A stretch of DNA of 64,000 nt from Methanobrevibacter ruminantium (GTDB lineage Archaea > Methanobacteriota > Methanobacteria > Methanobacteriales > Methanobacteriaceae): the NCBI GenBank assembly GCA_004553595.1, contig SFKZ01000001.1:1-64000 (forward strand). The letters are read 5' to 3'. Every line of letters starts with the position of its first letter. Positions within the stretch are counted from its first letter, which is position 1. A program made the position numbers and the translations under genes. This document shows, in pieces, positions 43,894 to 53,752 of the stretch. Below the pieces are notes generated by a model. That model was not told the DNA's origin, searched no databases, and saw nothing but the letters and a program-made list of their open reading frames with translations.

Positions 43894-44152
43894 TTATAAT
43901 TAGATTAATTAATTTTTATTAATTAATCACTTTTCTTTTTTTACAAATTTTATACACTATACTATTTTTAGAATAATAATTTTTTATAGTAATTATTTTT
44001 TAAGTAATTATTTTTTTAGAAAAAATTCTATTTTTAAAAATAAAGTTTTAATATAATCGAACAAATAATTGTGGGATTATTTTGAAAAAATGGAAAAATT
44101 TACAAAAATAGAAAATAAAAAAAATAAGAAAAATAGTTTAAAGTAGATAACC

Positions 44153-44213
44153 CCCAACTACTAGAAAAGATTTTGGTCTAGGTTTTGCGCCCCACAGGGG
44201 CGGAAAAGCTGGG
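44153..44213. repeat. Structured repeat element, copy C
   Basis: Begins CCCAACTACTAG and ends AGCTGGG like copy A. Core: TTTTGGTC, then outer stem CTAG/CTGG (with a G-T wobble), G-G mismatch, inner stem TTTT..CGCCCC/GGGGCG..AAAA and an ACA loop. It ends one base before the lysS stop codon. Bases 43894-44152 before it are A/T-rich with no gene. Confidence 0.85.
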
Positions 44214-44214
44214 T

Positions 44215-45801
44215 TTAAGCTTCTTGTCTTAACCTTTTAACAACAAAGTCCTTATCTAAAGAGAGTAAGAATGAAGCTGCTCTTGGCCCTTGTTTTTGAC
44301 CGAGAATCAATTTGTAAATAGCTTGGAAAGCCTTTTGTGGTTTTAATCCATGGCTTTCTAAAACTTCATACATAGCATCATGCAATTCTTCAGCAGATGA
44401 GAACTCTTTTTCTTCCATCAAATCAGCAAGATCTTTCAAGAATGCAATTTGATCATCTGGAAGTGGTAATTTTGGAATTGAGTTGTATTGAACTTGGAAC
44501 TTGACGAATTTAGGAGCATATTTGTCTAACCAAGCGACTACATTATCTACTCTTTCTTCATATTGAGCCAATTCAAGTTCGGTTAAGTCACAGAAGTCCT
44601 TATCCTTAAAGCTTTTAGTCAATTGGGAATTCTTTTTCAAAATTCCAAAAATCTTTTCAAGGTCCTTTTCTCCAACAATTTGATAAGCATTTACCAAGAA
44701 TCTGAAAGGAGGTCTGAATGGTAAAGGCGCATCTGCCTTGATTTGAGCATTCTTATAAATGCTTTTGAATTTTCTGCCTTCTTTTTCAGATGGAGCTTCT
44801 TCCTCTCCGTAGAATACCCTTTCAACTTTATCAAAGGTGTCCATGAAGTCTAACCATGGCATTTTTGGAGAGAAGTCTTTGGATTTCATAGGTTTGCTTC
44901 TGAATAAGTAATAGTTAAGACTTTCTGCAGGTCCGATTTCCAACCATTGTTCTGGAGTGAAGAATACACCATGAGACTTACTCATTGCTTCACCATCCAA
45001 TGTGATCCATTCATATGGAACTGGATATGGTGCTGGGTAATCAAAAATCTCTTCAGAGATAACGCTACTTACATCGTAAGATCCACCAGCTGCTGCATGG
45101 TCTTTTCCAAATGGTTCACAAGTGGTTCCGAAGATTTTCCATCTTGCTGCCCATTCAACTCTCCAGGTAAGTTTACCGTTACCAGATTTGATGTCCATTT
45201 CACCGTCGTGACCGCACTCACATCTGTATTTTACAATGTCTCCATCGAAGTCATATGCTTCTGTGGTGTTTACTCTTCCACATTTTTCACAGATTGGGTT
45301 GTATGGCAACCAGTGGTCTGCGAGTGGCTCTCTTCTGTATTGGTCAAAAATGGCTTTGATTTCATTATGCTTTTCAAGGGAGATTCTGATTGATTCAAGG
45401 TAATCCCCATTTTTGTACATTTCAAAACCGGATTTAGGGGTTATTTCAATACCATAAGCATCAAGAACTTTGAATAAAGGTTTTTCAAAGTGTTCTACAA
45501 AGTTTTTACAGCATCCTTCAGGACATGGAATCATAGAGTATGGCATACCTAAGTATTGGTCATAAGATTCAGGAAGTGGGAATGGAACTTTTCTGAGAGG
45601 GTCATGGTCATCTGCAATCCAGATGGTTTCTGCATCATTTCCCAATTCACGCAATGCTTTTCCAATAGCATTTGCAATGAATACGTCACAAGAATTTCCA
45701 ATATGTATAGAACCTGATATAGATGTACCACTTGCTATGACATGTTTTTCTACATCTATTTCATTTAATTCATCAGCGATTCTTTCAATCCAATGTTTCA
45801 T
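44215..45801 (-). CDS. lysS: Lysyl-tRNA synthetase, class I
   Basis: 528 residues. Charges tRNA-Lys. It is of class I, as in most archaea: the HIGH-like motif reads GSIHIGNS near residue 29 and the KMSKS-like motif is EAMSKSHGVF near residue 272. Zinc-type cysteine pairs are CEKCGR..YRCECGHDG. The C-terminal half is helical (anticodon cage domain). Start ATG with GGTGAAAC. The stop codon is immediately followed on the transcript by structured repeat copy C. Normal length for the family. Confidence 0.96.
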   Translation of the reverse strand: MKHWIERIADELNEIDVEKHVIASGTSISGSIHIGNSCDVFIANAIGKALRELGNDAETIWIADDHDPLRKVPFPLPESYDQYLGMPYSMIPCPEGCCKNFVEHFEKPLFKVLDAYGIEITPKSGFEMYKNGDYLESIRISLEKHNEIKAIFDQYRREPLADHWLPYNPICEKCGRVNTTEAYDFDGDIVKYRCECGHDGEMDIKSGNGKLTWRVEWAARWKIFGTTCEPFGKDHAAAGGSYDVSSVISEEIFDYPAPYPVPYEWITLDGEAMSKSHGVFFTPEQWLEIGPAESLNYYLFRSKPMKSKDFSPKMPWLDFMDTFDKVERVFYGEEEAPSEKEGRKFKSIYKNAQIKADAPLPFRPPFRFLVNAYQIVGEKDLEKIFGILKKNSQLTKSFKDKDFCDLTELELAQYEERVDNVVAWLDKYAPKFVKFQVQYNSIPKLPLPDDQIAFLKDLADLMEEKEFSSAEELHDAMYEVLESHGLKPQKAFQAIYKLILGQKQGPRAASFLLSLDKDFVVKRLRQEA

Positions 45802-46119
45802 TGTTTCACCATAATAATTATAAAAGCTGCTTTCAATTTAATGTGTTTAATATTCCAAACTATATATGAAAGCAATAATGAAGTAATAAATTAATATGAA
45901 TTTGATACTATTTTGATAATATTTCGATAATAAATATCCAATATAAATATCCTAATAATTTATTATATTATATATTTTTATTATCATCTTATAAAAAATT
46001 AATTACAAAAATTAGAGATTAATCAAAAAAATCTGGAAAAAATTATAATAAAAAATAGATTTGGAAAATTTTTTTAAAAATTTATAGAAATTTTATAAAA
46101 ATAGCCATTAAAGGATGTA
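45802..46119. promoter_or_regulatory. lysS upstream region
   Basis: A/T-rich spacer containing the lysS promoter; on the minus strand TATA-like strings occur at about 45860 and 45955-45975. No gene seen. Confidence 0.4.
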
Positions 46120-46216
46120 AATAGGATTCTAAAATAAGAACCCTATTAAGTGGAAAAATAGAGTCAAGCTCTATATAAAAATAAATTTAAAATAATAGGC
46201 AAAAAACAATGCCTAT
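46120..46216 (-). terminator. Three consecutive hairpins after nrdD
   Basis: Going away from nrdD: ATAGGC/GCCTAT with a 10-base loop (46195-46216), ATAGAG/CTCTAT with a 5-base loop (46158-46174), and AATAGGATTCT/AGAACCCTATT with one mismatch (46120-46147). Each is followed by a U-rich stretch on the minus-strand transcript, which fits termination of nrdD. Confidence 0.6.
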
Positions 46217-46287
46217 GAAAATTAATTAATTAATAAATCAATTAAACTTCAAGATCAATCAATAAGTCAAAGATAAGTAGATTGAAC

Positions 46288-48600
46288 TTATTGTTCAAAT
46301 CTACGTCTGTCGATTAATTCTTGACGTTTACCTGCGTTCCATCCACCGTTTGCAGATTTAGCGTGACCTACTTGTTGTACGTAACCAGTAATTCTGTCAT
46401 ACCATTCCACATCAGCAGTTTCACCACAGGAAGGACATTTGTTGCTTAATCCTTTCATTAAGGTTTTACAGTGTAAACAGAAACTGAATGCTGAACTGTA
46501 AGCCCAGAAACCAATGTCAGATTTTCTTGCAATCTTATTGGTTAAGCTCATTAATGCATCAGGATCAGAGTATGATTCACCCATGAATGCATGGAAGATG
46601 TGTCCACCAGGAGTTAATTTGTGGTATTGGCCTTCAATTTTAACTTTGTCTGCAAAGGAAATGTCACTGTTTACAGGTACGTGTGAGGAGTTAGTGTAGT
46701 AGTTAGCTCCATTGTCACCTTGTAAGATTGCTTTATCTCCGAATTGCTCTTTATCCAAGGTTGCAAATCTGTATGCAGTTGATTCTGCAGGAGTTTGCAA
46801 TACAGACCATCTGAGTCCAGTTTCTTCTTGTAAGGATTTTGCTCTTGCATTGATGTATTCTAAACATTTGATACCGAATTTGTTTGCATCTGGGTTGTCG
46901 ATACCTTCACCGAATAATGCAAGCAACATTTCATTAAGACCACAGAAACCAAAGGATAAAGTGGAGTTTTGGATTCTGTAATAGGTCTCACCATCAACAT
47001 CTTGATTTAAGAATGGTAAGATGTCAAAGTTGTTTAAACAGTTAAGACCTTGGTTTCTTCTAATCATTAAGGTTTCAACAGCTAAATCCATGTAGTTGTC
47101 TAAGTATTCGAATACATCGTTTTCATCTCTGGATTGGTATCCGATTCTTGGTAAGTTTAAGGTTACGTAAGCTAAGTTACCGGTTCTTAAACAGTCTTGT
47201 TCCCAGTCACCAGTCCAGGTGTCTTGGAGACAGGTTCTGCAACCCATATAGTTAGCCATTTGACCTCTGTATTTAGGTAACATGTTTACAAAGTAGGATG
47301 ATCCGTATTTTGCAGAAAGTTCATGAACTAAACGGATATCGTCTTCATAGTCCCCTTTTAAGGTCTCTTCACGTAAAGTATAAATAGTATTTGGGAATAA
47401 GTGAGGTTTACCTTCGGAATCTCCTTCAAGCAAGATTTCAGTGAATGCCTTTTGGATCATTCTGGTTTCATCTTCAAAGTCAGCATAAGTTCCTACTACT
47501 TGTCCTTTTGGACCGTATGCAGTAACATCTTGCAAGAATTTTGGAACTCCGAATTCTAATTGCATGCTTGTAAATGGAACTTGGGAACCTCTTGCTGCAT
47601 AAGCCATGTTCAAGTTGTAAACTAACATTTGAATAGCTTGTTTTACTTCATCATAACTTCTGCCGGTTGCAAATGGTGCAACAAATACGTTCCAGAGAGA
47701 CATAGCTTGTCCACCAGACATGTTTTGCTGTGCTGCTAACATGATTTCTCCAGTATGGTTCATTAATGTTTCCATATGGGAAGGAGGTGCAGCAACTGAA
47801 GTGTGGTCTCCAGTACCGTCTACTTTAAGACCATGTTTGATGAATGCTCTTATATCATGTTGGAGACAGTTTAATGGTCTTCCAGCAAAGAATTCCAAGT
47901 CGTGAATGTGAATGTCACCAGACATGTGTGCATCAGCTAAGTGAGCTGGTAACATGTGTAAGAGAGCATATTGTTTTAATGCTTCATCAGCAACATATTT
48001 GTGAATGGATTCAGGGTTATGCATCATGTTTGCATTGTCTCTTGAACCGTTTTCAATTAAGGAAGTGATGTTGTAAACAGGAATACCTAAACGAGTGTAT
48101 CTGCTTCTTAAATCTTCTAATCCGTATTCTACAAGTTTTGTGTTTACAATTTCCCTAATCATTGGAGCGGTAAGGTATTCGACATTGAGTTTTTTAAGTT
48201 CTTTCCAAACTTCAGTAGCAATTTCAAAAGCGGTTTCTTGGGAAGCACCAGTTTCTTCAACTAAGGTACTTGCAATTTTTGCCATGTCGAATGCTTCAAT
48301 TTTATCTCTGGAAGAACGTACTTTTAAAGTAGTTTTTGCTAAGTATTTGTTAGCTGATTCAGAATCTACTTCTTCCAAGCATTCGTAAACAATCTTTTTG
48401 ATCTCTTTAGTGCTGATTCCATCGTATAAGTTTTCAACAACAGTTGAGACAATTCTTTCAGATTCAAAGTATGGAGCATCAACCATAACTAAAGACTTTA
48501 ACAATTTCTCATAACTGAAAGCTTCACAAACACCGTTGTTTTTCTTAACGGTGATTTTAGCTCTTCTAATATCGTTTTCTACATTATCGACTTTTTCCAC
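46288..48600 (-). CDS. nrdD: Anaerobic ribonucleoside-triphosphate reductase
   Basis: 770 residues. Makes deoxynucleotides with a glycyl radical and formate. An ATP-cone lies at about 10-100 (KITVKKNNGVCEAFSYEKLL-like, AKTTLKVRSSRDKIEAFDM). Then come the barrel segments GDIHIHDLEFFAGRPLNCLQ and SGGQAMSLWNVFVAPFATG. A zinc site CLHCK..NKCPSCGE and the terminal glycyl-radical region NGGWNAGKRQEL are present. The activase NrdG is not next to it and was not seen in the window. Start is a GTG behind GAAGGTGTTAAA. Repeats that may be operators lie 145-230 bases upstream. Confidence 0.95.
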   Translation of the reverse strand: MEKVDNVENDIRRAKITVKKNNGVCEAFSYEKLLKSLVMVDAPYFESERIVSTVVENLYDGISTKEIKKIVYECLEEVDSESANKYLAKTTLKVRSSRDKIEAFDMAKIASTLVEETGASQETAFEIATEVWKELKKLNVEYLTAPMIREIVNTKLVEYGLEDLRSRYTRLGIPVYNITSLIENGSRDNANMMHNPESIHKYVADEALKQYALLHMLPAHLADAHMSGDIHIHDLEFFAGRPLNCLQHDIRAFIKHGLKVDGTGDHTSVAAPPSHMETLMNHTGEIMLAAQQNMSGGQAMSLWNVFVAPFATGRSYDEVKQAIQMLVYNLNMAYAARGSQVPFTSMQLEFGVPKFLQDVTAYGPKGQVVGTYADFEDETRMIQKAFTEILLEGDSEGKPHLFPNTIYTLREETLKGDYEDDIRLVHELSAKYGSSYFVNMLPKYRGQMANYMGCRTCLQDTWTGDWEQDCLRTGNLAYVTLNLPRIGYQSRDENDVFEYLDNYMDLAVETLMIRRNQGLNCLNNFDILPFLNQDVDGETYYRIQNSTLSFGFCGLNEMLLALFGEGIDNPDANKFGIKCLEYINARAKSLQEETGLRWSVLQTPAESTAYRFATLDKEQFGDKAILQGDNGANYYTNSSHVPVNSDISFADKVKIEGQYHKLTPGGHIFHAFMGESYSDPDALMSLTNKIARKSDIGFWAYSSAFSFCLHCKTLMKGLSNKCPSCGETADVEWYDRITGYVQQVGHAKSANGGWNAGKRQELIDRRRFEQ

Positions 48601-49000
48601 TTTAACACCTTCATTTTAATAAAAAATCAAATAATAAATAATTAATTTAATAATTATGTAATCATGAAAATTTAGATAAAACTTTCAAAGTGATTACTAA
48701 TAATTATGTACTTACATGTATAATATCCGTTAGAAATTATACGAAAGTTAGTAACTATACAAAAAGTTAGTTACTTCACGAAATAATATATGTGATAAGA
48801 TGTATATAAATCATTCGTTTTGATACGAACAAAATATATTGTAATACTTATGATTGGAAAATATTTAAAACAAATTTAAAAAAATTAAAAAATTAAATAA
48901 ATAAAAAATTATAGATTAAGGAATTAACATTAGTATTAAGCTTAATCAATGAAATAAGAATCCAATAGAAATCATTACCCAAATGCGAAACAAACAACAA
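48601..49000. promoter_or_regulatory. nrdD promoter region with repeated motifs
   Basis: On the minus strand a TTTATATA box at 48803-48810 suggests a start near 48780 and a leader of about 180 bases. AGTTAGTAACT (48746-48756) and AGTTAGTTACT (48765-48775) are near-palindromic direct repeats 19 bases apart, just after that start. TTCGT-N6-ACGAA lies upstream of the TATA box (48814-48829). The rest (48841-49000) is A/T-rich. Confidence 0.55.
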
Positions 49001-52000
49001 TTATTTTCCAAAGAACACATCTAATGAACTTTGTTTTGATTTATCACTTTCAAATAATGAATTGATACCAAATTCTTGAATTTCCAATCTTTGCTCAAGG
49101 TAGTGAGATACAGGATATCTGTTTACAAGGTTCTGTGAAATTTCAAGATACTTGACTACAGATCCCTTGGATACGCTTAAAATCAGGTCTCCACCACATT
49201 TACATTTACCGGTTAAAGGCATTCTTCTATACTTTGCACCGCATTTAGGACATCTAACCTTCTGCTTGGAGAAAGCTCTTGAATTTCCCATAATGTCCGG
49301 CAAGAAGTGAGAGGACAATACTCCTTCTACAACTCCCCTTTGGTCAACTGCCCTAATGAGTTCAGCCAAATTGATTTGAGCTTCCACTTTCTCCTTCATG
49401 GAACCTAAACGTTTGTATAAGCAAACTTTTGGCCCTGCATGAATGCTTGAAGTATGGTGTGAAAACATCAAGTCATGATACTGCCTGTCAGTACCTAAAT
49501 GCTTAGCAACATTATCCACCAAATCCAACATATCTGCAGGTTTTAAAGGTTCCTGAGATCTTTCAAAGAATTCCAATGGGAATCTTTCAAATATGTCAAG
49601 GTTATGTGATTCATCATCAATCTCCTCGGGATCTATACGGGTGGATAAAACCAAAGGAGCATCCATACTTCCTCCACGAGTGCTTGGCAAGTATGATTTT
49701 GAGAAATTGATCAATGCATCCAACAGCAATAGCACGGAATCCTCATCACTGTCACAGTTTCTCCTTTTTGCAGAATGGAAATAAGGGTGTGCATAACATC
49801 CTAATGCCTTGGTGAATCCGACTATACGGCCCAATACTCCTGCAGATGTGTGTGGAGCAAGACCTGCAATAAGATGCCCGATCAAGCCATATTTGTCCTT
49901 TACATTATAGAACCTTTCCATTCCATAATATCTCTCAAGCAAATCATCCACGAAATTAGCTACACCTACCAAATACTCACCGCAATTATCAGAAACTACA
50001 ATATCCTGAACCTTAAGTTCAATGATTTGATCCTCACTGACAATGTCTTCACCATAGCAGTCTTTAGTATATCCCATTTCCAATAATTTTGGAACAGTTA
50101 CTCCAATTTCTTTTGGGATGAAGTGAGTTAGTGGCAAGTCAGTGGAGTCATGACGAATAGTTCCTTCTTTAAAGGTGAACACTTCATTCTTTGCTCTTAA
50201 GATACCTTTCTCCAAAGGTTCTGGAAGCTTGTCTTCAGAGATTAAACCTATAACTCCCTTAACTTCATCAACTTTACGAACCCCTACATTATTGGAAGCT
50301 TTTGAAAGCATATGTGCCAAATTGATATCCTTTTGACCGGACTTGCCGATAACAGTAGGAGATCCACAATGTGGACAAATAGCTTGGAATGAACTTAATC
50401 TGCAATCAGGATTGGTACATTCCCTTCTTGCAAATTCGACTTTAATCTTTTTCTTTTTGGCAGCTTCTGCAACCAAACGTCTGTTTCCACCATTGTTTCC
50501 AATAGGGAAAAGCACATGAGGAGCGGGTCTCATCAATCTTTCTTTTGATTTTTCAGGACGACCAACCCTTGTACCGATATAGCATGGAGCCTTATCCTTT
50601 ATCTCGAAATCTATATTCTCATTGATGATGTCAACGACTTTCATCTTGTAATACTCATCAGAGAGATACTTGGAATAGTCTCCATTTATAGTCTTAAGTA
50701 AGCTATAAGCATGATCTTTGTCAATTATTACCTTCCCATCATTAAGCTTATGGCATAAGCCCATAACTTCTAAAATTCTCTTTTGATAAGATAATTCAAG
50801 TTCTAAATCCTCTCCATTTTGATATCCATTTTCCAGATAGTCCCTTCTTGTATCTAACCACTGGCCTAAATCAACTAAATCCTTAATGGATATGTCATTG
50901 TAATAATAAGTGTATTCAGGATGCAAAGGCACATTAAACTCTTCAGTGATCTTAAATGCCTCTTCAACTGTGAATTTCTTGGTTTGCAATGAATTCAAAT
51001 TGAATGCCTCTTTCTCATCATCGGTGAATGATTGATATTTTTCTGAATTTCTTATTGTTTCAATCCACCATTCTTCACACCAGCAAGCACCTAACATTGG
51101 CTGGTTATTCCTTAGGAACTCACCAAATGCAACAAGCATGTCTCCAAGGAAAAGAATCTCAACAACTTTCCCCTTAACCTTTCTTGCATCTTCAATGGAA
51201 TCCAATCTGCGGACTTCACCTGATTTTAACTTAACAGTTGGACCTTCAATTGAGTCTACAGGAACTACACAGTTACCTTTTCCAGGTCTTTCAATCTTTA
51301 GTTGTGTACCAACTGCCAAGAATTCCAATAGCTCCATTGTTGCAGGGTGAACACCCATAGTTGCAAGACCTGTGTTTCTTGAACGACCATATCTGAGTCT
51401 GAATCCTCCTTTTTCAGAAGGGTATCCTAAAACAGGCCTTCCACCAATGATATCGTGCGCATACTTTGAATGTTCAAAGAGTTCATCCTTATCAATGATA
51501 TTGTCATCAATTTCCTCAACAACCTCTTCACCCTCGGATGGAGAACTCTCTTCTTCCTTAGATGAACCTACACCTTTAGCATATTCCTCTAAGAATTCCC
51601 AACTGTCCAAATTAAGTGTGTGGGCATATTTTAAAATCTTTTTGGATTTCTGGATAACACCTTCAACCATCGCAAGAAGAGCCCCACCTCTAATGTTATT
51701 GGTTTCTACACGAGGCAAGTCTCTGTGAGACACTTCCACTTGGTCTGTTGGCTCACCGCTGACTTCAACTGGAATGCTTCTTGCAGCTAATCTGACCTCT
51801 TCAGGAGTTGGAGAGTATTGCAAGTTAGTAACTTCAGATTCGTAAAGCTCAACTTCTTCCACATATCTTTCTATCTCATCATCAGTAGGCTTATAAATGT
51901 CAAGGCCCGTAGCTACACGTATCTTATCACCTAAAAGAACGGATAATGCAGCTGCAGTACCTCCTGCACTACGAATAGGACCTGCAAAGTATACCGCAAC

Positions 52001-52414
52001 ATATTTGCTTCCATCAGAATTGCTTTTGATCTTTACTCCTGAAATACCTTCCAAAGGAGCCGCTACCACCCCTTCTGTTAAAATAGCTAAAGCGGTTCTA
52101 AGTCCCTGGTCAGCAAAAGCCTGTTTTTCAGCCTCTAACTTAGCACCAGTTTCATTTGATTCCTGAGATGCAATTTCAGCAGCAATTTCAAATGCAACCT
52201 CTTCCCTAGACATATCCTTTTCCAATTCTTTGATACGCTTTGCAATGCCTTTAGGACCTACAAGCCCTTCCACTCTCTCTGCCAAGTCCTTTGCCAATGG
52301 AATTTCAGTCTCTAACTCAACATCAAACCCTTTGGATCTTGCCTCATTAGCTATCTCATAGAGCTTGAGAGTTTCACTTTCCAATCTTTCAAAATAATCC
52401 ATTCCAGCATCCAT
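49001..52414 (-). CDS. polC: DNA polymerase D large subunit (DP2)
   Basis: 1137 residues from the ATG at 52414 (MDAGMDYFERLESE), with GTGATTATA upstream. DP2 is the catalytic subunit of the archaeal replicative polymerase PolD. Motifs include GPIRSAGGTAAALSVLLGDK, YGRSRNTGLATMGVHPATM, PHVLFPIGNNGGNRR, the zinc ribbon CTNPDCRLSSFQAICPHCG, GLAPHTSAGVLGRIVGFTK, HAKRRNCDSDEDSVLLLLD-like (FHSAKRRNCDSDEDSVLL, the catalytic acidic pair) and the C-terminal CPKCGAKY..CKCGGDL ribbon. The tail QSSLDVFFGK is a PCNA-binding PIP box. No intein interrupts it; the length is normal. The small subunit is not in the window. Confidence 0.97.
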   Translation of the reverse strand: MDAGMDYFERLESETLKLYEIANEARSKGFDVELETEIPLAKDLAERVEGLVGPKGIAKRIKELEKDMSREEVAFEIAAEIASQESNETGAKLEAEKQAFADQGLRTALAILTEGVVAAPLEGISGVKIKSNSDGSKYVAVYFAGPIRSAGGTAAALSVLLGDKIRVATGLDIYKPTDDEIERYVEEVELYESEVTNLQYSPTPEEVRLAARSIPVEVSGEPTDQVEVSHRDLPRVETNNIRGGALLAMVEGVIQKSKKILKYAHTLNLDSWEFLEEYAKGVGSSKEEESSPSEGEEVVEEIDDNIIDKDELFEHSKYAHDIIGGRPVLGYPSEKGGFRLRYGRSRNTGLATMGVHPATMELLEFLAVGTQLKIERPGKGNCVVPVDSIEGPTVKLKSGEVRRLDSIEDARKVKGKVVEILFLGDMLVAFGEFLRNNQPMLGACWCEEWWIETIRNSEKYQSFTDDEKEAFNLNSLQTKKFTVEEAFKITEEFNVPLHPEYTYYYNDISIKDLVDLGQWLDTRRDYLENGYQNGEDLELELSYQKRILEVMGLCHKLNDGKVIIDKDHAYSLLKTINGDYSKYLSDEYYKMKVVDIINENIDFEIKDKAPCYIGTRVGRPEKSKERLMRPAPHVLFPIGNNGGNRRLVAEAAKKKKIKVEFARRECTNPDCRLSSFQAICPHCGSPTVIGKSGQKDINLAHMLSKASNNVGVRKVDEVKGVIGLISEDKLPEPLEKGILRAKNEVFTFKEGTIRHDSTDLPLTHFIPKEIGVTVPKLLEMGYTKDCYGEDIVSEDQIIELKVQDIVVSDNCGEYLVGVANFVDDLLERYYGMERFYNVKDKYGLIGHLIAGLAPHTSAGVLGRIVGFTKALGCYAHPYFHSAKRRNCDSDEDSVLLLLDALINFSKSYLPSTRGGSMDAPLVLSTRIDPEEIDDESHNLDIFERFPLEFFERSQEPLKPADMLDLVDNVAKHLGTDRQYHDLMFSHHTSSIHAGPKVCLYKRLGSMKEKVEAQINLAELIRAVDQRGVVEGVLSSHFLPDIMGNSRAFSKQKVRCPKCGAKYRRMPLTGKCKCGGDLILSVSKGSVVKYLEISQNLVNRYPVSHYLEQRLEIQEFGINSLFESDKSKQSSLDVFFGK

Positions 52415-52423
52415 TATAATCAC

Positions 52424-52700
52424 TGATAAATAAAAATAATAATCTGACTAAAAATTTACTAATAATTTAACAAATAAGTGAAGTAATGATTTAATTTTTT
52501 CCTTATTTTTTCTCTAATATTATTATATTCCTTATCATATTTAAAAATATTAAGAGAGCATATAAAAACTAATATGAAATTGAAATATCCTGAGAAATAT
52601 CATGAAAAAATATAAAAAATAGATAACGAATAATTTAAAAAAAAATAGAATTAAATCAAAGTAAATCTAGTGAATAAAAGTAAATAAATTAAAAAAAGAA
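52424..52700. promoter_or_regulatory. polC promoter region
   Basis: A/T-rich spacer of about 280 bases upstream of polC; no gene. TATA-like strings occur on the minus strand around 52520-52560. Confidence 0.4.
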
Positions 52701-52760
52701 ACTAGTAGAGCAAATACTCAACTAGTGAAAAGAAGTTTAATCAAACTTTCTAAAAGTTTG
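52701..52760 (-). terminator. Two hairpins after secG
   Basis: The first hairpin on the transcript is CAAACTTT-CTA-AAAGTTTG (52742-52760), perfect 8 bp, abutting the secG stop codon. The second is ACTAGT.GAG / CTC.ACTAGT (52701-52726) with one A-A mismatch, followed by a U-rich run on the minus strand. Confidence 0.65.
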
Positions 52761-52761
52761 T

Positions 52762-52923
52762 TTATACAGAGAATCTTAAGATGAAACAGAAGATTCCTAA
52801 AATTACACTAAGTGCGATGACTATTTCTGGAGCGATTTTTGGACCTACACTTTCGTCATCAAAATATCTTACTAAACCTGCCCCGCTCATAGGCATGCCG
52901 ATTTTATTATCTTTTTTTGCCAT
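52762..52923 (-). CDS. secG: Preprotein translocase subunit SecG (Sec61 beta)
   Basis: 53 residues, too short to stand out by length but clear by content. The N-terminus (MAKKDNKIGMPMSGAGLVRY) carries the conserved archaeal SecG stretch MSGAGLVRYFDDE. It is followed by GPKIAPEIVIALSVILGI, the start of the single C-terminal membrane helix, and ends in ..FILRFSV. It is a small partner of SecY and SecE in the translocon. The ATG at 52923 has GTGATATTT upstream, the same arrangement as the homocysteine hydrolase gene. Two hairpins follow the stop. Confidence 0.92.
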   Translation of the reverse strand: MAKKDNKIGMPMSGAGLVRYFDDESVGPKIAPEIVIALSVILGIFCFILRFSV

Positions 52924-53124
52924 AAATATCACGTTAAAATAATTGAATAAATTTGAATTTTTTTATTGAATTTTAAATTTGATTAATTAATTAAGCATCA
53001 ATATACTATATCAATACACTATAATATTAATATAAATTTTATAAGTATTAACTATTTCTATCATTTCTTATATTAAAACTTTTAGTTTATAAAATTTTCA
53101 GCTAAAAATTCTAATTTAGAGGAA

Positions 53125-53730
53125 TTATAAAAATCCTCCGAAGATTAAAACTAAAAGTGCAGCGATTGCAAATGTTATCAACCAAACAGGAACACTCCAA
53201 GCCATTACTTTAGAACCATCTAAAGGAGGTATAGGCAATAGGTTGAAAGCTGCCAAGAAGAAATTGATTCTTGTACCAAGAACGCATGTCAATCCGACAA
53301 GATATCCAGTTTCAGTATATGCGAAATCCCCAAGAGATACTAAAATAAGGAAGAAGATTAAACCTAAAATGATATTTACAATTGGTCCTGCAATGGAAAT
53401 GATACCATTTGTTTTCTCTTCCATACCATTACTATAAATAACAACTGCTCCAGGAGCTGCAAATATGAATCCGAAAAATGAACTGGCCAATGCAATAATG
53501 AGTCCTGTAGGCCATAACCCATATTCGGCATAATATCCATAATGCATTGCTACAAATTTATGCCCTAATTCGTGGAAAATGAAACCTGCTCCCACTCCAA
53601 TCATAACTATAGGGAAAACCAAGCCTATATTGCTGTAATCACCATTGGAGTAGAGAATGGTAAATCCTAAAGCAATCACTATAAAGGATATGATTAAATC
53701 TCTTATCTCTTTACCTGTAAATCTAAACAT
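53125..53730 (-). CDS. M50-family (site-2-protease-like) membrane metalloprotease
   Basis: 201 residues with about six hydrophobic segments. The zinc motif HELGHKFVAMHYGY lies near residue 53 (HExxH) and the second motif NLLPIPPLDGSKVM near residue 165 supplies the catalytic Asp. There is no PDZ or CBS domain. Such proteins cleave membrane-embedded substrates, often anti-sigma or regulatory proteins; the target is unknown here. The minus-strand TATA-like TTTATATG lies about 30 bases before the ATG, with no ribosome binding site between, so the mRNA is probably leaderless. First of a group of membrane protease genes extending to 60.1 kb. Confidence 0.85.
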   Translation of the reverse strand: MFRFTGKEIRDLIISFIVIALGFTILYSNGDYSNIGLVFPIVMIGVGAGFIFHELGHKFVAMHYGYYAEYGLWPTGLIIALASSFFGFIFAAPGAVVIYSNGMEEKTNGIISIAGPIVNIILGLIFFLILVSLGDFAYTETGYLVGLTCVLGTRINFFLAAFNLLPIPPLDGSKVMAWSVPVWLITFAIAALLVLIFGGFL

Positions 53731-53752
53731 AACTTAAATTATATTTTATAGT

